Positions 10,000 to 21,525 of a stretch of DNA of 64,000 bases are shown one piece after another (positions within the stretch are counted from its first letter, which is position 1; the number at the start of each line of letters is the position of its first letter). The position numbers were made by a program, and so were the translations under genes. A model generated the notes under the pieces. It saw only the letters and a program-made list of their open reading frames with translations, searched no databases and was not told where the DNA came from. The stretch covers positions 22,488,388-22,552,387 of the forward strand of contig OY726578.1 in the NCBI GenBank assembly GCA_963383645.1. Direction: 5' to 3'. Source of the stretch: Muscardinus avellanarius (taxonomy: Eukaryota > Chordata > Mammalia > Rodentia > Gliridae).

Positions 10000-10345
10000 C
10001 AAAGCCAGGCTTCGCACATGCTGGGCATGCCCTTAACTAAGCCCCCGGCCCCTTCTTCCTTTTCTGGTACTAGGGGCATTCTACCTGTGAGTTACATCCC
10101 CAGCCCATTTCAACTTATTTCATTTGAAACTTGGTCTTGCTAAGTCGCTAAGGGGCTCACTAAGTTAAGGCTGGCGTTAAACCTGAGATCCTCCTGTCTC
10201 AGCTTCCCAAGCGTGAGATTGGAGGTGTGCACACCAGAGCTGGCTCCCTCTTCTTTCAACTTGGAGACAGGTTCTCACTTCATTGCCCAAGCTGTCTTTA
10301 GTCTTACCATCCTCGGGGGCTCAGCTTCCCAAGTGGCTGGGATTA
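10000..10345 (-). mobile_element. Antisense ID fragment and - strand SINEs
   Basis: A long-form ID tail (gcacatgctgggcatgccc, antisense) at about 10000-10055 adjoins a SINE and a second head-only copy (10060-10345). 10346-10913 is intron of the CEP250 copy without clear features. Confidence 0.65.
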
Positions 10346-10913
10346 GAGGCGCGTGCCACTGTGCCCCACTTTTGAAACCACTTTTGAAACAACTGCTCAG
10401 GGCCCTATTCCAGGACGCACCTCCTCCTCCCCAAGGCCTACATCAAAGCTTAACTCCAAGGCCATCTCTTTCTTCCTTCTGCTCCCCCCAGAGTCAGGTG
10501 GACAGCCCCTTCCTCCTAGGTGCTTCAGGGCACCAGCTGTGTCTGTTACGGATCCAGTTACTTCAACCAGTCCTGCTTTCTATGGGAATGCAGTGTGCTC
10601 CCCTGTCCTCCGCCATGCTGCGAGCCTCCGTGAGGACAGAAGTCTTTCTGTTCAGTATCCACAGCTCAGAGTGCCTGGCACAGAGGTGGCTTGCCGCAGG
10701 TTCATAGTGAGGTGGCATTAGAAAGAAAAGCAAGCCCAGAGAATTAGGGGTCTCGCTGAAGGACACATAACAAATGGCAAACAGGGGTCCAAATTCCTAA
10801 TTGATTCCAGAGTTGATGTAATAATGTGTGAGGAGCTGCGTTCCTCTCCCTCCTCCCGGGGAGGTAGGCTTGGCTTTGGCATAAAGGACTTAGTTCTTGG
10901 ATGGCTTCCTCAC

Positions 10914-10959
10914 CTGGCTCAGCCTCCTTTTCCTTTACCTCCAGCCTCAGTAACTCCAC
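10914..10959 (-). pseudogene. CEP250-like short exon
   Basis: 46 bases between acceptor ..ctccctgccag and donor gtgagg; codes VELLRLEVKEKEAEP plus one base. Weak on its own; supported by position between other CEP250-like exons and by good splice sites. Confidence 0.5.
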
Positions 10960-11116
10960 CTGGCAGGGAGCAAGTGCATTCATTCTGAGCGGGGTGGAGC
11001 CCTCTCCTCAGACCCCCGAAGCCTGCCCCTACTCAATCCCTGCAAACCGCCGCCAGCTGGCCCAGCTCTCTAGCAGATAGGGAGGGCTCTGAAGTGTTAC
11101 TCTGGATCTGAAACCA

Positions 11117-11118
<2 letters not shown>

Positions 11119-11147
<29 letters not shown>

Positions 11148-11280
11148 CTTCTTCTTCTTCTTCTTCTTCTTCTTCTTCTTCTTCTTCTTCTTCTCCTTCT
11201 CCCTCTCCCTCTCCCTCTCCCTCTCCCTCTCCTTCTCCTTCTCCTTCTCCTGCTTCTGCTTCTGCTTCTGCTTCTGCTTC
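11119..11280 (+). repeat. Compound pyrimidine microsatellite
   Basis: Blocks in order: (CTT) about 25 copies, (CTCCCT) about 6, (CTTCTC) about 4, then (TGCTTC) about 5. It abuts the A-tail end of the - strand SINE at 11282-11490, so it probably grew from that tail. 161 bases of pure pyrimidine apart from the last G-containing block. Confidence 0.9.
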
Positions 11281-11281
11281 T

Positions 11282-11490
11282 GCTTCTTCTTTTTGTGGTA
11301 CTGGGGATGGAACCCAGGGGCTTTTCTACCTCCAGGCTATACTCCCAGACCTTTTTTAATATTTTATTTGGAAACAGGGTCTCACTAAGTTTCTGAGAGC
11401 CTCACTAAGTAGCTGAGGCTGGCTTCGAACCCGTGCGATCCTCCTGTCTCAAGCGCGGGGATTACAAGCGTGCGCCACCACGCCCGGCCT
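11282..11490 (-). mobile_element. - strand B1-dID SINE
   Basis: Complete antisense copy from gtggtactggggatgg to ccaccacgcccggcc. The following stretch to 12226 is CEP250-copy intron with no clear feature. Confidence 0.8.
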
Positions 11491-12226
11491 GAAACCAACT
11501 TCTGGCATGCGGGCTTCCCAGGCCATGCTAATGGGCTCTGGCCCTGTTTTTCCAGGCACATACACCAGCTCCCTGCTGTGACAAGTCTGATCTGAAACCT
11601 AGACCAGCCTAAGACCAGTCACATGAACTATGGCTCCCATTTGCTGAAAGTGACATGGAAAGCGTTCCTGACACTTTACGTTCTCCTATCGTGGCTCACG
11701 ATTATCATCCTTGACTGTGGGTGAAGAAGCTGATGCGTACACAACCGGGAGACAGGAGAGATGGGTCAAATGCAGGGCAGTGGATAAACTGGACCTTACC
11801 CACTGTCTAGGTTTTCTCTCCTGGCTTCATCTCTCCGGCGCCCAGCTCAAGTCCTGCTCTCAGCACGCCCAGTCCCTGGAGTCCTCTTGCTGTGACCACC
11901 TGGATTTCTTGCATCTCAATTCCTCAGGCTGGGTCTTGCCACCCAGACCAAGCACGCCTGGCAGTGGCTGGACCAGGCCCACCCGGGCACCACACGCCAG
12001 GCTCTCAGGTGCCACACAGGGGCCATTCTCGTCTCTGGGTCGGGTCCCAAGCCCCCACCCTGCCTAGTACTGGCCTTCCCTCCTGCCAGGGTATTGAGGT
12101 CTCAGTTTGTCCTATGATTAGGAAAAAGAGAAGTGTGCTATAGGAGCTGGCTGTGAGCAGTCACCCTCCCACTCCAGGAACGGGCCTCCACCAGGGAAGC
12201 ACGGCCATGACGGCAGTGGGAGGTAC

Positions 12227-12295
12227 CTGGGCACACAGCTCTTTCTGCCCTTCCTGGGCCTCTTGCATGTCCTGGCGCACGGAACTCAGCTCTTG
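12227..12295 (-). pseudogene. CEP250-like short exon
   Basis: 69 bases between a tag acceptor (..ctctggtag) and donor gtacct; codes QELSSVRQDMQEAQEGQKEL CAQ, open and coiled-coil-like. Assigned to the pseudogene by strand, order and composition. Confidence 0.6.
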
Positions 12296-12464
12296 CTACC
12301 AGAGTCAGCTTCTTGTAAGACAAGGAGTCTTTGTTCCTTTTCCACCGGTGACAGTGTAAGGCTAAGAAGAAAGGGGCCAGAGGGCGAGGTCATTTTCTTA
12401 AGGAGGGAGAAACTACCTTCTCATAGAACTGTGCTATTTTTTCTCCTAGTATGCCCAGCAATTT

Positions 12465-14330
12465 ATTCTTTTTTTTTCTTTTTCTTTTTCTTTCTTTTTT
12501 CTCTCTTTTCTTTGAAACAGGGTATTGCTAAGTTGCTGAGGCTGGGCTTGTACCTGCTACCCCCCAGTCTCAGCCTCCCAAGCACTGGGATTATTAGGCA
12601 TGTGCCACTGTGCCCAGCTTCATTAAGCTGTTCTCAACATACCATAAAAAGAGCCGGGCGTGGTGGCACACGCTTGTAATCCCCACGCTTGGGAGGCTGA
12701 GACAGGAGGATGGCGCAGGTTCGAAGCCAGCCTCAGCTACTGAGTGAGGCTCTCAGCAACTTAGTGAGACCCTGTTTCCAAATAAAATAGGAAATAGGTC
12801 TGGGAGTATAGCCTAGAGGTAGAAAAGGCCCTGGGTTCCACCCCCAGTACCACCAAAATAAAACAAAAATACCATAAATAATTAAAATTGTAATGACATG
12901 ATTATAATATCATAGTAAAAGCTACTACTCACTGGGCACCTAGGTGCTTCTTGGTACTTTCCATATACAATGCTTCATTTCTTTTTATACTTTTTTTTTT
13001 TTTCAGTACTGGGGATTAAACCCAGGGGCATTTAACCTCCAAGTTATACCTCCAGCCCTATTTTTCATTTTTTATTTTGAAACAGGGTCTCGCTAAGTTG
13101 CAGAGGGCCTCCCTAAGTAGCTGAGGCTGGCTGCGAACCGTGCTCCTCTGGTCTCAGCCTCTTGAATGCTGGGATTTCAAGTGTGCGCCACCACGCCCGG
13201 CCAATTCCTATTTCAAATTTAATTTTTAAATTTTATTTTTTTAGTGGTACTAGGTATTGAACACAGAGGCATTCTACCTCTGAGCTGTACCCCCAGCCAT
13301 CTTTTATTCTTTATTTTGAAACAGGGCCTCACTAAGTACCTGAGGCTGGCTGAGAACCTGCAAGCAGCCTCCTGTCACAGCATCCCAAGTACTAGGATTA
13401 CAACCATGCGCCATGATGCCTGGTTTATTTATTTATCTATCTATTTTTTGGTACTTGTGCTGGAACCCAGAGGCATTCTACCTCCAAGCTACACCCCCAG
13501 CCCTATTTTTTATTCTTCATTTGGAAACAGGGTCTCACTGAGTTGCAAAGGGCCTCACTAAGTACTACCTGGGCTGTCCGCGAACCGTGATCCTCTGTCT
13601 CAGCCTCCCGAATGCTGGGATTACAAGCGTGTGCCACCATGCCTGGCTTATTTTTATTTTTGAAACATGGCCTCAGAAGGTTGACGAGAGGTCACTACTT
13701 GCCAAGGCCGTCTTCAAACCTGTGATCCTCTTGTTTCAGCCTCCTAAGTACTGAGATCACAGGAATGTACCACCACACATTCAGTTTTCTAATACAGGTC
13801 TCCTTTCTCCTACTTCCATTTCAACCCCGTTTCTTTTCTCTCCACCAAATGTCATTATCTATAATAATATGATTGAAGAATTATTTGATGAAAGTCTTTC
13901 CCACAAAACAGTAAGTCCTATTGATACAGGGACTACCTTGTCTTATTACTAAACGACTATGGCACAAAGCCTGGTGTATAATGGGTATTCTCTAATATTT
14001 ACTAAAGGAAGGAACTGTAAGCTTTTATTTTTTGCGGTATTAGGGATTAAACCCGGGGCATTCTACCTCTGATCGACACACCCCTAACCCGATTTTATTC
14101 TTTTATTTTGAAACAGGGTCTCACTAAGTAGACGAAGCTGGTTGCGAACCTGTGATCCTCCTGTCTCAGCCTCTCAAGCCCTGGGATTACAAGCCTGTGC
14201 CACCATTCCTGGCCTTATTTTTTAATTTTGAAACAGGGTCTCGCTCCCTTGCTGAGGCCGGTCTAAAACGTGCAATCTTCCTTCTTCACACTCCCAAGTA
14301 GTGAAATTATAGGTGTGCACCACCACTTCC
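12465..14330. mobile_element. SINE cluster in the CEP250 copy's largest intron
   Basis: - strand copies at 12465-12620, 12992-13202, 13228-13425, 13440-13650, 13650-13785, 14028-14216 and 14217-14330, and one + strand copy at 12652-12858. 13790-14027 and 14331-14499 are intron without features I can name. Confidence 0.75.
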
Positions 14331-14499
14331 ATCAGAGTGTAAGCTTTGAAGATAGGGACCATGTCCTCTCCACCTAGCCACCTGCATACCCAGAGCTAGA
14401 GACACGAAGGGTGAAGTAACCTCAGCAAAGGGCTGTCAATGCCATAGTCACCACTGCAGCGAGAAAGGCAAAAGCCGCCTCTATGGCTGTCTGGCCTAC

Positions 14500-14637
14500 C
14501 TGGCTCTTTCTTTCTGAAAGTTCTTTCTCCAGTTCTTTCTGAATTCAGCTACACTCCTGGCTCTCTCTCAGTTTCTCTTGAACTCCCTGTTGCAGCAGCC
14601 TGTGGGAGTCCTCCAGCTGAGCCTTCAAGTCCTCCGC
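14500..14637 (-). pseudogene. CEP250-like exon with in-frame TGA
   Basis: Acceptor ..gccttccag, donor gtaggcc, 138 bases in one frame. It reads AEDLKAQLEDSHRLLQQGVQ EKLRESQECS, then TGA (14545-14547), then IQKELEKELSERKSQ. The stop could be a CGA-to-TGA CpG decay (inference). Heptad-rich, charged coiled coil. Confidence 0.75.
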
Positions 14638-14934
14638 CTGGAAGGCTAAGGGCATGGAACCAGGTGTCCGGGCGGGGCGAGTGGGAGGATGCTTCTAGCT
14701 GAGGGCTTTAGGATGCTGCAAGAGGTAGTACAGTCATTGGTCCATCGCTAAAGTTCTGGAGGCTCCTTCCACCAATCACAACACCCCGTTCTTAACTACT
14801 CCTTCACCAATCTCATTTAGCTTGACCACCAGTTTCCCCAGCCTCAAAAGTGCTGCAGAAAGGCAGATACAAATAAAAATCTTGGTAGGAGAGTCAAAGG
14901 CAAATAAATGATGGGCAGGCACATAGAGAATTTC

Positions 14935-15600
14935 TCCCCCTGGCACTGGGGATTGAATCGAGGGGTATTCTACCTCTGAGCTATATATATACTCCTAGCC
15001 CTTTTTATATTTATTTTTTATTTTTATTTTTGTTTCTGGAGAAGGAACCCGGGGCATTCTACCTCCGAGCTACACCCCGGCCCTATTTTTTATTCTTTAT
15101 TTTGAAACAAGAGTCTCGCTGATTTGCAAAGGGCCAAAGTAGCTGAGGCTAATCGCAAATCGCGATCCTCCTGTCTCAGCCGCTCAAGCACTGGGATTAC
15201 AAGTCTGTGCCACCATGCCTGGATCCTTTTAATTCTTTTAATGTTTATTTATTGGTACTGGGATTGAACCCGGGGCATTCTGCCTCTGAGCCACACCCCC
15301 AGCCCTATTTTATATCCTTTATTTTGAAATAGGGTCTCACTAATTTGAAGAGGGTCTCATTAAGTAGCCGAGCCATGAACCTGCAATCCTCCTGTCTCAG
15401 CCTTCCAAGTACTAGGATTACAAGCATGTGCTACCGCGGCCAGCTTATTTTATTTTATTTTATTTTATTTTATTTTATTTTATTTTATTTTTTGAAACAG
15501 AGTCTTGAGAAGTTGCTGAGGCTGGCCTCAAAACCTACAGTTCTCTTTTCTCAGCCTTCCAAATACTGGGATAATAGGCGTGCACCACTGTGCCTGGCTA
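14935..15600 (-). mobile_element. - strand SINE cluster with (TTTTA)n
   Basis: Antisense copies at about 14935-15220, 15230-15445 and 15490-15600. (ATTTT) about 9 copies at 15446-15490 marks an expanded tail. 14640-14934 is unique and may hold the left edge of the duplicated CEP250 block. Confidence 0.75.
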
Positions 15601-15739
15601 TGCTTATATTTTTTTAAGTAAAAAATGAGAACATCATCTAATATAGGATTCTAAGGCGGAAAATCAGTCTAAATAAGAAAAGCAATCGGGTATGTGGAAA
15701 TACTGGATTCATGGTGGGGATGGGGAAAACGAATGAACC

Positions 15740-16070
15740 TGGGACTGCCTGACAATGTCTAAGCTCTGTGGTTATTCCAGACAAAAAGATTGCCCCAACA
15801 TCACGGGGCAGACGCCAGAGGTCGCGAGACTCCAGATGTCGTTCGAAGACTGGCATTCCCACGCCGCTAGCCCCACCCCCAGACCCCGGCTACATAAGCA
15901 CCCTCACTTCCTTGCTGCTGACCTTGACTCTGCTGCTGGGTCGTTGGCCCTTTCCCCCCATGGTCAGCAGACTTCACCCAAAGGTGCCCGTTTGATTAAA
16001 GACGCCTGGTCTCACACAATCACTTGGCCGGTCCTAGCCCATTTGCGACCCCCAACTTAATTTCAGCATT
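15740..16070 (+). mobile_element. LTR-like element
   Basis: Retroviral LTR-like order: CpG-rich U3, TATA-like tacataag near 15890, ATTAAA near 15994 and gcctggtctcacac after it. No internal viral genes are present. Family not determined. Confidence 0.45.
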
Positions 16071-16099
16071 ACACTTTAGGGTTTTCACACAGCCAGACT

Positions 16100-16740
16100 G
16101 TCTAAGGATGGATTCTCCTGAGCAGCACAGAGCTGGATACCAGGAGAATCAGTATTAGGATTCAGGAAACTGCCTGCAAGTAACAGAGGGAAAGAACCAT
16201 GACCCCATCGAAAGGGCCAGCACTGAGCGTTCACAAAGGAAGTGGGAAGAGCAGAAGATATTTCTATCAGCGAACCACCGCCCCGAGTGGCCTTGGGTTC
16301 CAGCCCCAGGGCCACATGCACACAAAGTGTAGCCCCTATAATCAGGTGCAGACACCGGATGAGAAGATGGCGTGAGTGTCACCGTCTCCGCATCTATCAC
16401 ACACACTTCCTGTTGACATTCACAGGGTACTCCTCCTGCTTATTAAAAAGATTCCCCATAAAAGAGCCACCGTGCCGTCTACACGGCAGCCCTCCGCTGC
16501 CGCCCGTCGCGCCTCCCGGAGCCATCCTGTGCCTCCTGTGGATTCCATCTCGTGCTGTTTGGGTCACTGTGGCCCAAGGAGCAGCGGCCAGCAAGGACAG
16601 AGGTCCTCCACGAGTCTTGTGTATGTATGTTCTGCCATTCTATATCCCCAGATAACGTATAATTACAATGTACCAATTAAAAGCGTGTGCATAAATATAT
16701 GGCTTGCAGCCCCAGAACTGTATCATGAACAGCAATAAAA
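16100..16740 (+). other. Unassigned sequence between LTR and SINE cluster
   Basis: A SINE-like tail near 16290-16320 and a L1-3'-end-like segment at 16645-16690 (gtataattacaatgtaccaa) are visible. The rest is CpG-containing sequence I cannot assign. Confidence 0.35.
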
Positions 16741-16913
16741 ATTGAACCCTGGCAGCCTGAGAGCAGGAGCGGCCACCGCGGAGATTGGACATCTGAGTCC
16801 CCTTGCAGCAGCAGTGGCAGCCAAGGCCCAGCATGAGCACGAGGCCCAGCGACCATTACCCCCTCCTGTGGAGGAGCCTCCTGTGTCTCCTGAGCTGAAA
16901 TTCATCAGCTCTT

Positions 16914-16914
16914 T

Positions 16915-16957
<43 letters not shown>

Positions 16958-17030
16958 TTTTTTGTGGTACTGAGGATGGAACCCAGAGGCATTCTACCTC
17001 CAAGAGACACCCCAGCCCTATCTTTTATAT

Positions 17031-17061
<31 letters not shown>

Positions 17062-17365
17062 TTTGGTGGTACTGGGGATGGAAGCCCTTCTACCTCCGGG
17101 CTACACTCCCAGACCTATTTTATATTTTTATTTGGAAACAGGGTCTCTTAAACCAGCAAGGCTGGTTTCGAAAATGCGCAAGCCTCCTGTGTCTCCGCCT
17201 CCCAAGCGTGTACCACCACGCCCGGCTTTAGTCTTTATTTTGAAACAGGGTCTCCTTGAGTTGCAAAGGGCCTCAGTAAGTAGCTGACGCTGGCCTCAAA
17301 CCATGATCCTCCCATCTCAGCCTCCCAGGTGCTGGGGTTACAAGTGTGAGCCACCACGCCCGGCT
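16914..17365 (-). mobile_element. - strand SINEs with (TTTA)n tracts
   Basis: (TTTA) tracts at 16914-16960 and 17027-17064 precede antisense SINE copies at 16962-17020, 17065-17227 and 17228-17365. They lie just past the inferred end of the SVOP transcript. Confidence 0.8.
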
Positions 17366-17479
17366 GTATCAGCTCTTGAGGACAAGAGCGGAGCTAAGCT
17401 CCAGGTCTAGGGCCTAGACCTCCTAGTCCAATCCTCGCCACCCCATCTCATGACAAATGACCAACCTCAGACCCTCACA

Positions 17480-18787
17480 GTGCCCGTCACCAACATGTTT
17501 TAATAAGAGATGAACGCACACATTTGGCTTCATTGCAGTGTTTACACCAGCGACGTGACAGTGTTCTCTGCCTTGGATGGGGTCTGGCAGCAGCCTCCCT
17601 CTTCTCGGTCCTCTGCCTTCTCCCTGGGGAAAGGCTGGTGGGGACCAAATCCTGGGCATGGATGCACCTTCCTCCCAAGGCCAACCCCAACCCCACAGGC
17701 CTCCTCCTCCACGGAACATGCACACATTTCACACAACCGTGCTCCCCACGGAAGCCCAGGAGCTGCCCGGGCGGAGGGGCGGGACATAGACCAGGGAAGG
17801 GAGCTCTGTGGTCAGGGATTCCTGGCCCCCTGACCTGCCCGGAGTCCACGACTGACGTCACATCGTGTTGGCTTCTCTGCAAACGCAGCCGTCTGCTGAT
17901 ACACAAAATCCAAAGCCCGGGGACTCGAGTGAGCTAGCTTCTTTCCCCAAGAGTCTCCATTAAGCCTGCCCAGAGAAGAGGCCCCAGCGTGGGCTTCGGT
18001 GCCTTAGAAAGAAAGACTCCTGCTTTTGCTTTGGGCTTGATTGAATGCCCTCTCCGTTGGGCCTCAGCCTCCCCCCGACCCCCAATTTCTGGGCTGGATG
18101 CGGGGGGGCAATAGCTTTCTGAGGTCATTATCTAGTGTGAGCATAACTCTCCCTAGGGACAGCCTGGATTTCTTGGAACCAGAGACTCCGGTAGCTCCAG
18201 AGAGGGGGACAGGTGGGGACACAGAGCTCAGGTTCCAATGCATGTCCGTCTGCCAGAGTCCCCACCAGGCAAGCCCCGAGAGGCAGTCAGAGCGACTCCA
18301 GCTGAGGGGACAGGGGCATTTCCCCCATCCAAGGAAACGCTTCTCAAGCCACACACCGAGGTCGCTTGTGATCTCGAAGGAGAAAGCCTGGGGCTGGGGG
18401 GTGTAGGAGGAACCTACTGAACGGGCCCTGTTGGTTCGTGGTGAGTGTCCCGCGGGCCTGGGCCCGCACTGTATCTACAGAGGTCTTTCGGTGGCGGTCC
18501 ACCGAGGGTGTGACCAGGTGACGCGGGATGGGTCGGCTTGGCTGCTAGCATCCCCAGACCCAACGGCGGTGAGAATTTCCCATGCAGACCCACAGGTTAT
18601 CGGCAAACCTTCCCTCACACAACGAGATGCCCCGGAGCAAAGGCAGCCCCATTGGAGACTTCAAGATGGTCCAGGCCATGCTCTTGGTGAGCTCTTGATG
18701 TTGGCAGTAACTAGGGGTGGCCTGCTCGGCTCCAGCAGCTCCGTGGGCTCTACGGCCTCCACGACCAGCTCAGCCCCTCAGCGGTCA
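17480..18787 (-). other. SVOP: SVOP 3' UTR with ATTAAA poly(A) signal
   Basis: About 1.3 kb of unique, repeat-free sequence follows the SVOP stop. Reading the - strand, no AATAAA appears, but ATTAAA is present at 17498-17503. Just beyond it (17228-17365) repeats begin, consistent with the transcript ending near 17480. The cleavage position is inferred. Confidence 0.55.
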
Positions 18788-18994
18788 CTACTCCTGAGAG
18801 CCAGAGTTCGACCTGGCTACCCCCGCGCCGTGTGCGCCCCGGCCAACCATCTCTTGGCCCCATTCCCGGTGGCTAGACTCTTGAAGTCCTCGGCCTTTGG
18901 TCTCGATGGGCAAAAGGCAGGAGGCCAGGGCGGCCAAGAGGCAGCAGCTGCTGTAAACCGCCAGGGTCAGGTACACGGAGGACTCCAGCATCAC
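18788..18994 (-). CDS. SVOP: SVOP last coding exon, residues 481-548 and stop (TM12, cytosolic tail)
   Basis: Acceptor ..cccctcctcag; codes [20 protein letters not shown] through PIETKGRG and the tail ending [11 protein letters not shown], then TGA at 18788-18790. PIETKGRG closes TM12. The tail is serine-rich and hydrophilic, as in other mammals. Confidence 0.96.
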   Translation of the reverse strand: MMLESSVYLTLAVYSSCCLLAALASCLLPIETKGRGLQESSHREWGQEMVGRGAHGAGVARSNSGSQE

Positions 18995-20608
18995 CTGAGG
19001 AGGGGAGAGGTTGGTGAGACCCTCGTCCGCGCAGCACCGGGCCGGCCACACGACAGCTCTGTACCTAAGTCCTTGGACCCATTTTACAGATGGTGAAATG
19101 GAGGCTCAAGGAGAAGAAACAACAGACCCACGCTCACACGGATAAGAAGGGGCTGAGGGTTGAGTTCAAGCGCATAAAGCTCAAGCCGGGCGTGGTGGCG
19201 AAGGCTTGTAATCCCGGTACTTGGGGGGGCTGAGACAGGAGGGTCGCAGGTTCACAGCCAGCCTCAGTAACTCTGGAATGCCCTCAGCAACTTGGCAAGC
19301 TCCTGTTCCCAAATAAAAAATTAAATAGGGCTGGGGGTATAGCTTGGAGGTAGAATGTCCTTGGCTTCAATCCCCAATGGCAAAAAAATGTAATAAAATA
19401 AAAAGGGTTGGAGTGTAGCTCAGAGGTAGAAAGCCCCTGGGTTTGCTTGATCATCAACAACAAAAAACAAACAAACAAAAAAAAGATTTAATGGGTTCCC
19501 TAAAAATAGAAATGCTTTGAGGCACACAAAGAGTTGCAAAACTGCAAAACTATCTCCAATAATCTAATTCAAAAAGGAGAAACTGGGGCATTCACTTTCT
19601 AAGATAACCTGTTTATTTTTCATTCATTTTTTTTGGGGGGGGATTGAACCCAGGGGGAATTCTACCTCTGAGCTACCCCAGCCCTTTTTTATTTCTTTTG
19701 TTTTAAAACAGGATCTCCCTAGGTTGCTGTGAGTCCTGCTAAATTGCTGAGGCTGGCCTCAAATGGTCAATCCTCCTGTCCCCCAGCCTCTCGAGTACTG
19801 GAGTTACAGGTGTGTGCCAAAACACCCAGCTCACGTTTTTTTTTTTTTTTTCTCTTTTCTTTTTGGCTCTCGGGCTACCTTTGCCCAGGCTTAGCCTCAA
19901 ACTCCTGGACTCGAGTGATGGTCCTGCCTCAGCCTCCTGAGTAGCTGGGACTCCAGGTGCATACCGCGGCACCTAACTTGTCCAAAGTGTTTGGTCAAGC
20001 CCTGGAAGCTTCAGGGGCTTTGGCACCGGACTGCGGCTGCTCCGCTTCCCAGCCACGTGAGCTGGGGCATCGCTCTCTGTCTTTCTGAGCCTCTTGTCTC
20101 ACTTGCAGCAGTATTTCCCCTCTCAAGATGACTTGTAGGATAAAGGAAGGTGGTGCACGGTGCCAGGCCCGGGCTCCAGCAGTTGCTTCCTGTGCACTGG
20201 GTATTGGCACCCCAGCCCCTCAGTCTTTGGGGGACACCTACCTGGGCAATGAACGGTGTGATGAGGGCCCCCACTCTCGCCATGCCGCTGCAGGTACCCA
20301 GGCCCAGAGCCCGGGTCGCCGTGGGGTAGACCTGGAACGAGAACCGGACGTGAGCCTGTGAAAATGAATCTCTTCCAGCTGAGGACGGAGCCCATGGGCA
20401 GCCTGGAGTCGGGCGAATCTCTGGGGCGGTGCTGATCCCATTGAGGGCTGGGAGGCTGGGATTTGAGAAGTTTAGCTGATATGGAGGGCAAGGACCCAGC
20501 ATGAGGGTACTCCTCCCTGGGAGGCCCCCCCAGACGCCTCTGCACACTCACCAGCCTGATACTTTCCATGGGTTCACCGTGGGTCACAGGCTTTCAAGGA
20601 ATTTCTTC

Positions 20609-20675
<67 letters not shown>

Positions 20676-21484
20676 TTGGTGGTACTGGGGTTCCTGGAAA
20701 CCCTTCTACCTCCGGGCTACACTCCAGACCTATTTTATATTTTTATTTGGAAACAGGGTCTCCTAAGCCAGCGCGCGCGGCTGGCTTCGAACCTGCGCCA
20801 TCCTCCTGTCTCCACCTCCCAAGCGCGGGGATTACAAGCGTGCCCACCACGCCCGGCAGGGAATTTCACTGAGAGATGCAAGTGCTTCTCCATTTTCTCA
20901 GTTTGCACCGCAGTCGTGACTATGCCCGGCTATCCCCAAGGCAGAGTGGGGAGGGACTGTGCACCTTTCAGGCCTCGGGCATTAGGAGGGGACCAGCGCT
21001 TTCCACTCTCCTGCTAAAGACTCTGGGGCCGCGCGAAGGTTTGGATGGGTCACTCTTTGTCTTGGGGACTGTCCTGTGCCTTGTGGGATGTTTATCAGCA
21101 TCCCTGGTCTCTCTTCACTGGCCGCCAGTAGCACTGTGCACCCCCTTCACACACACACACGAGTTACAACAACCCCAAACACATGGGACACTGCCAGTGT
21201 CCCCTGGGACAGAGCCACTTGATGGAGGAGCCATCTCGACCCCTGCATCCCTGAGTCATCACAGAGGAGAGGTGTCCCCCAACCCAGGTCACCGGCATCG
21301 GACTATTTCACGGGTAAGAAATTCCCATTGTGTCAGCGGATGCCATCGGGGGCTATTTGTTACAGCAACTAACAGTGTTCAGTGCAGAGTTTGTAAAGAA
21401 CAAACATATACGGGCAAAAAGACAACTCATATGGTCTCTGTTCAGAGATCTATCACATTTCCATGATGTCCTCCTAGTTTTTCC

Positions 21485-21525
<41 letters not shown>

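Larger units (their letters stand above)
3531..14637 (-). pseudogene. Partial, unprocessed CEP250 (C-Nap1) pseudogene, C-terminal exons
   Basis: Five exon blocks on the - strand encode coiled coil closely resembling the C-terminus of the centrosomal linker protein CEP250: 14500-14637, 12227-12295, 10914-10959, 8743-9984 and 3531-3794. Recognised matches, recalled rather than searched, include AQTNASM.SL..AMF and the end HELAGLRHSLSHSL..VAQALEATVLEAET. Splice dinucleotides and introns survive, so it is a DNA-level copy and not a retrocopy. It is broken: stops at 14545-14547 and 9958-9960, frameshifts near 9810, 9768 and 8785, and a SINE within the large exon. Exons that should code ~130 residues between 8743 and 3794 are not found. 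The real CEP250 lies on another chromosome in human, next to ERGIC3. No upstream CEP250 exons are seen beyond 14637. The alternative, a functional relocated gene, is argued against by the breaks. Confidence 0.83.

Noticed and set aside
11193..11233. CCCTCT hexamers as a sign of an SVA element
   Set aside because: No Alu-like, VNTR or SINE-R part follows; it is one block of a compound microsatellite at a SINE tail.
16742..17287. Open frame of 181 codons with [12 protein letters not shown] runs
   Set aside because: Made of (TTTA)n and two antisense SINEs.
17510..17937. Overlapping open frames on both strands right of 17500
   Set aside because: Unique sequence is the SVOP 3' UTR; frames have no conserved motif, and overlap in three phases.
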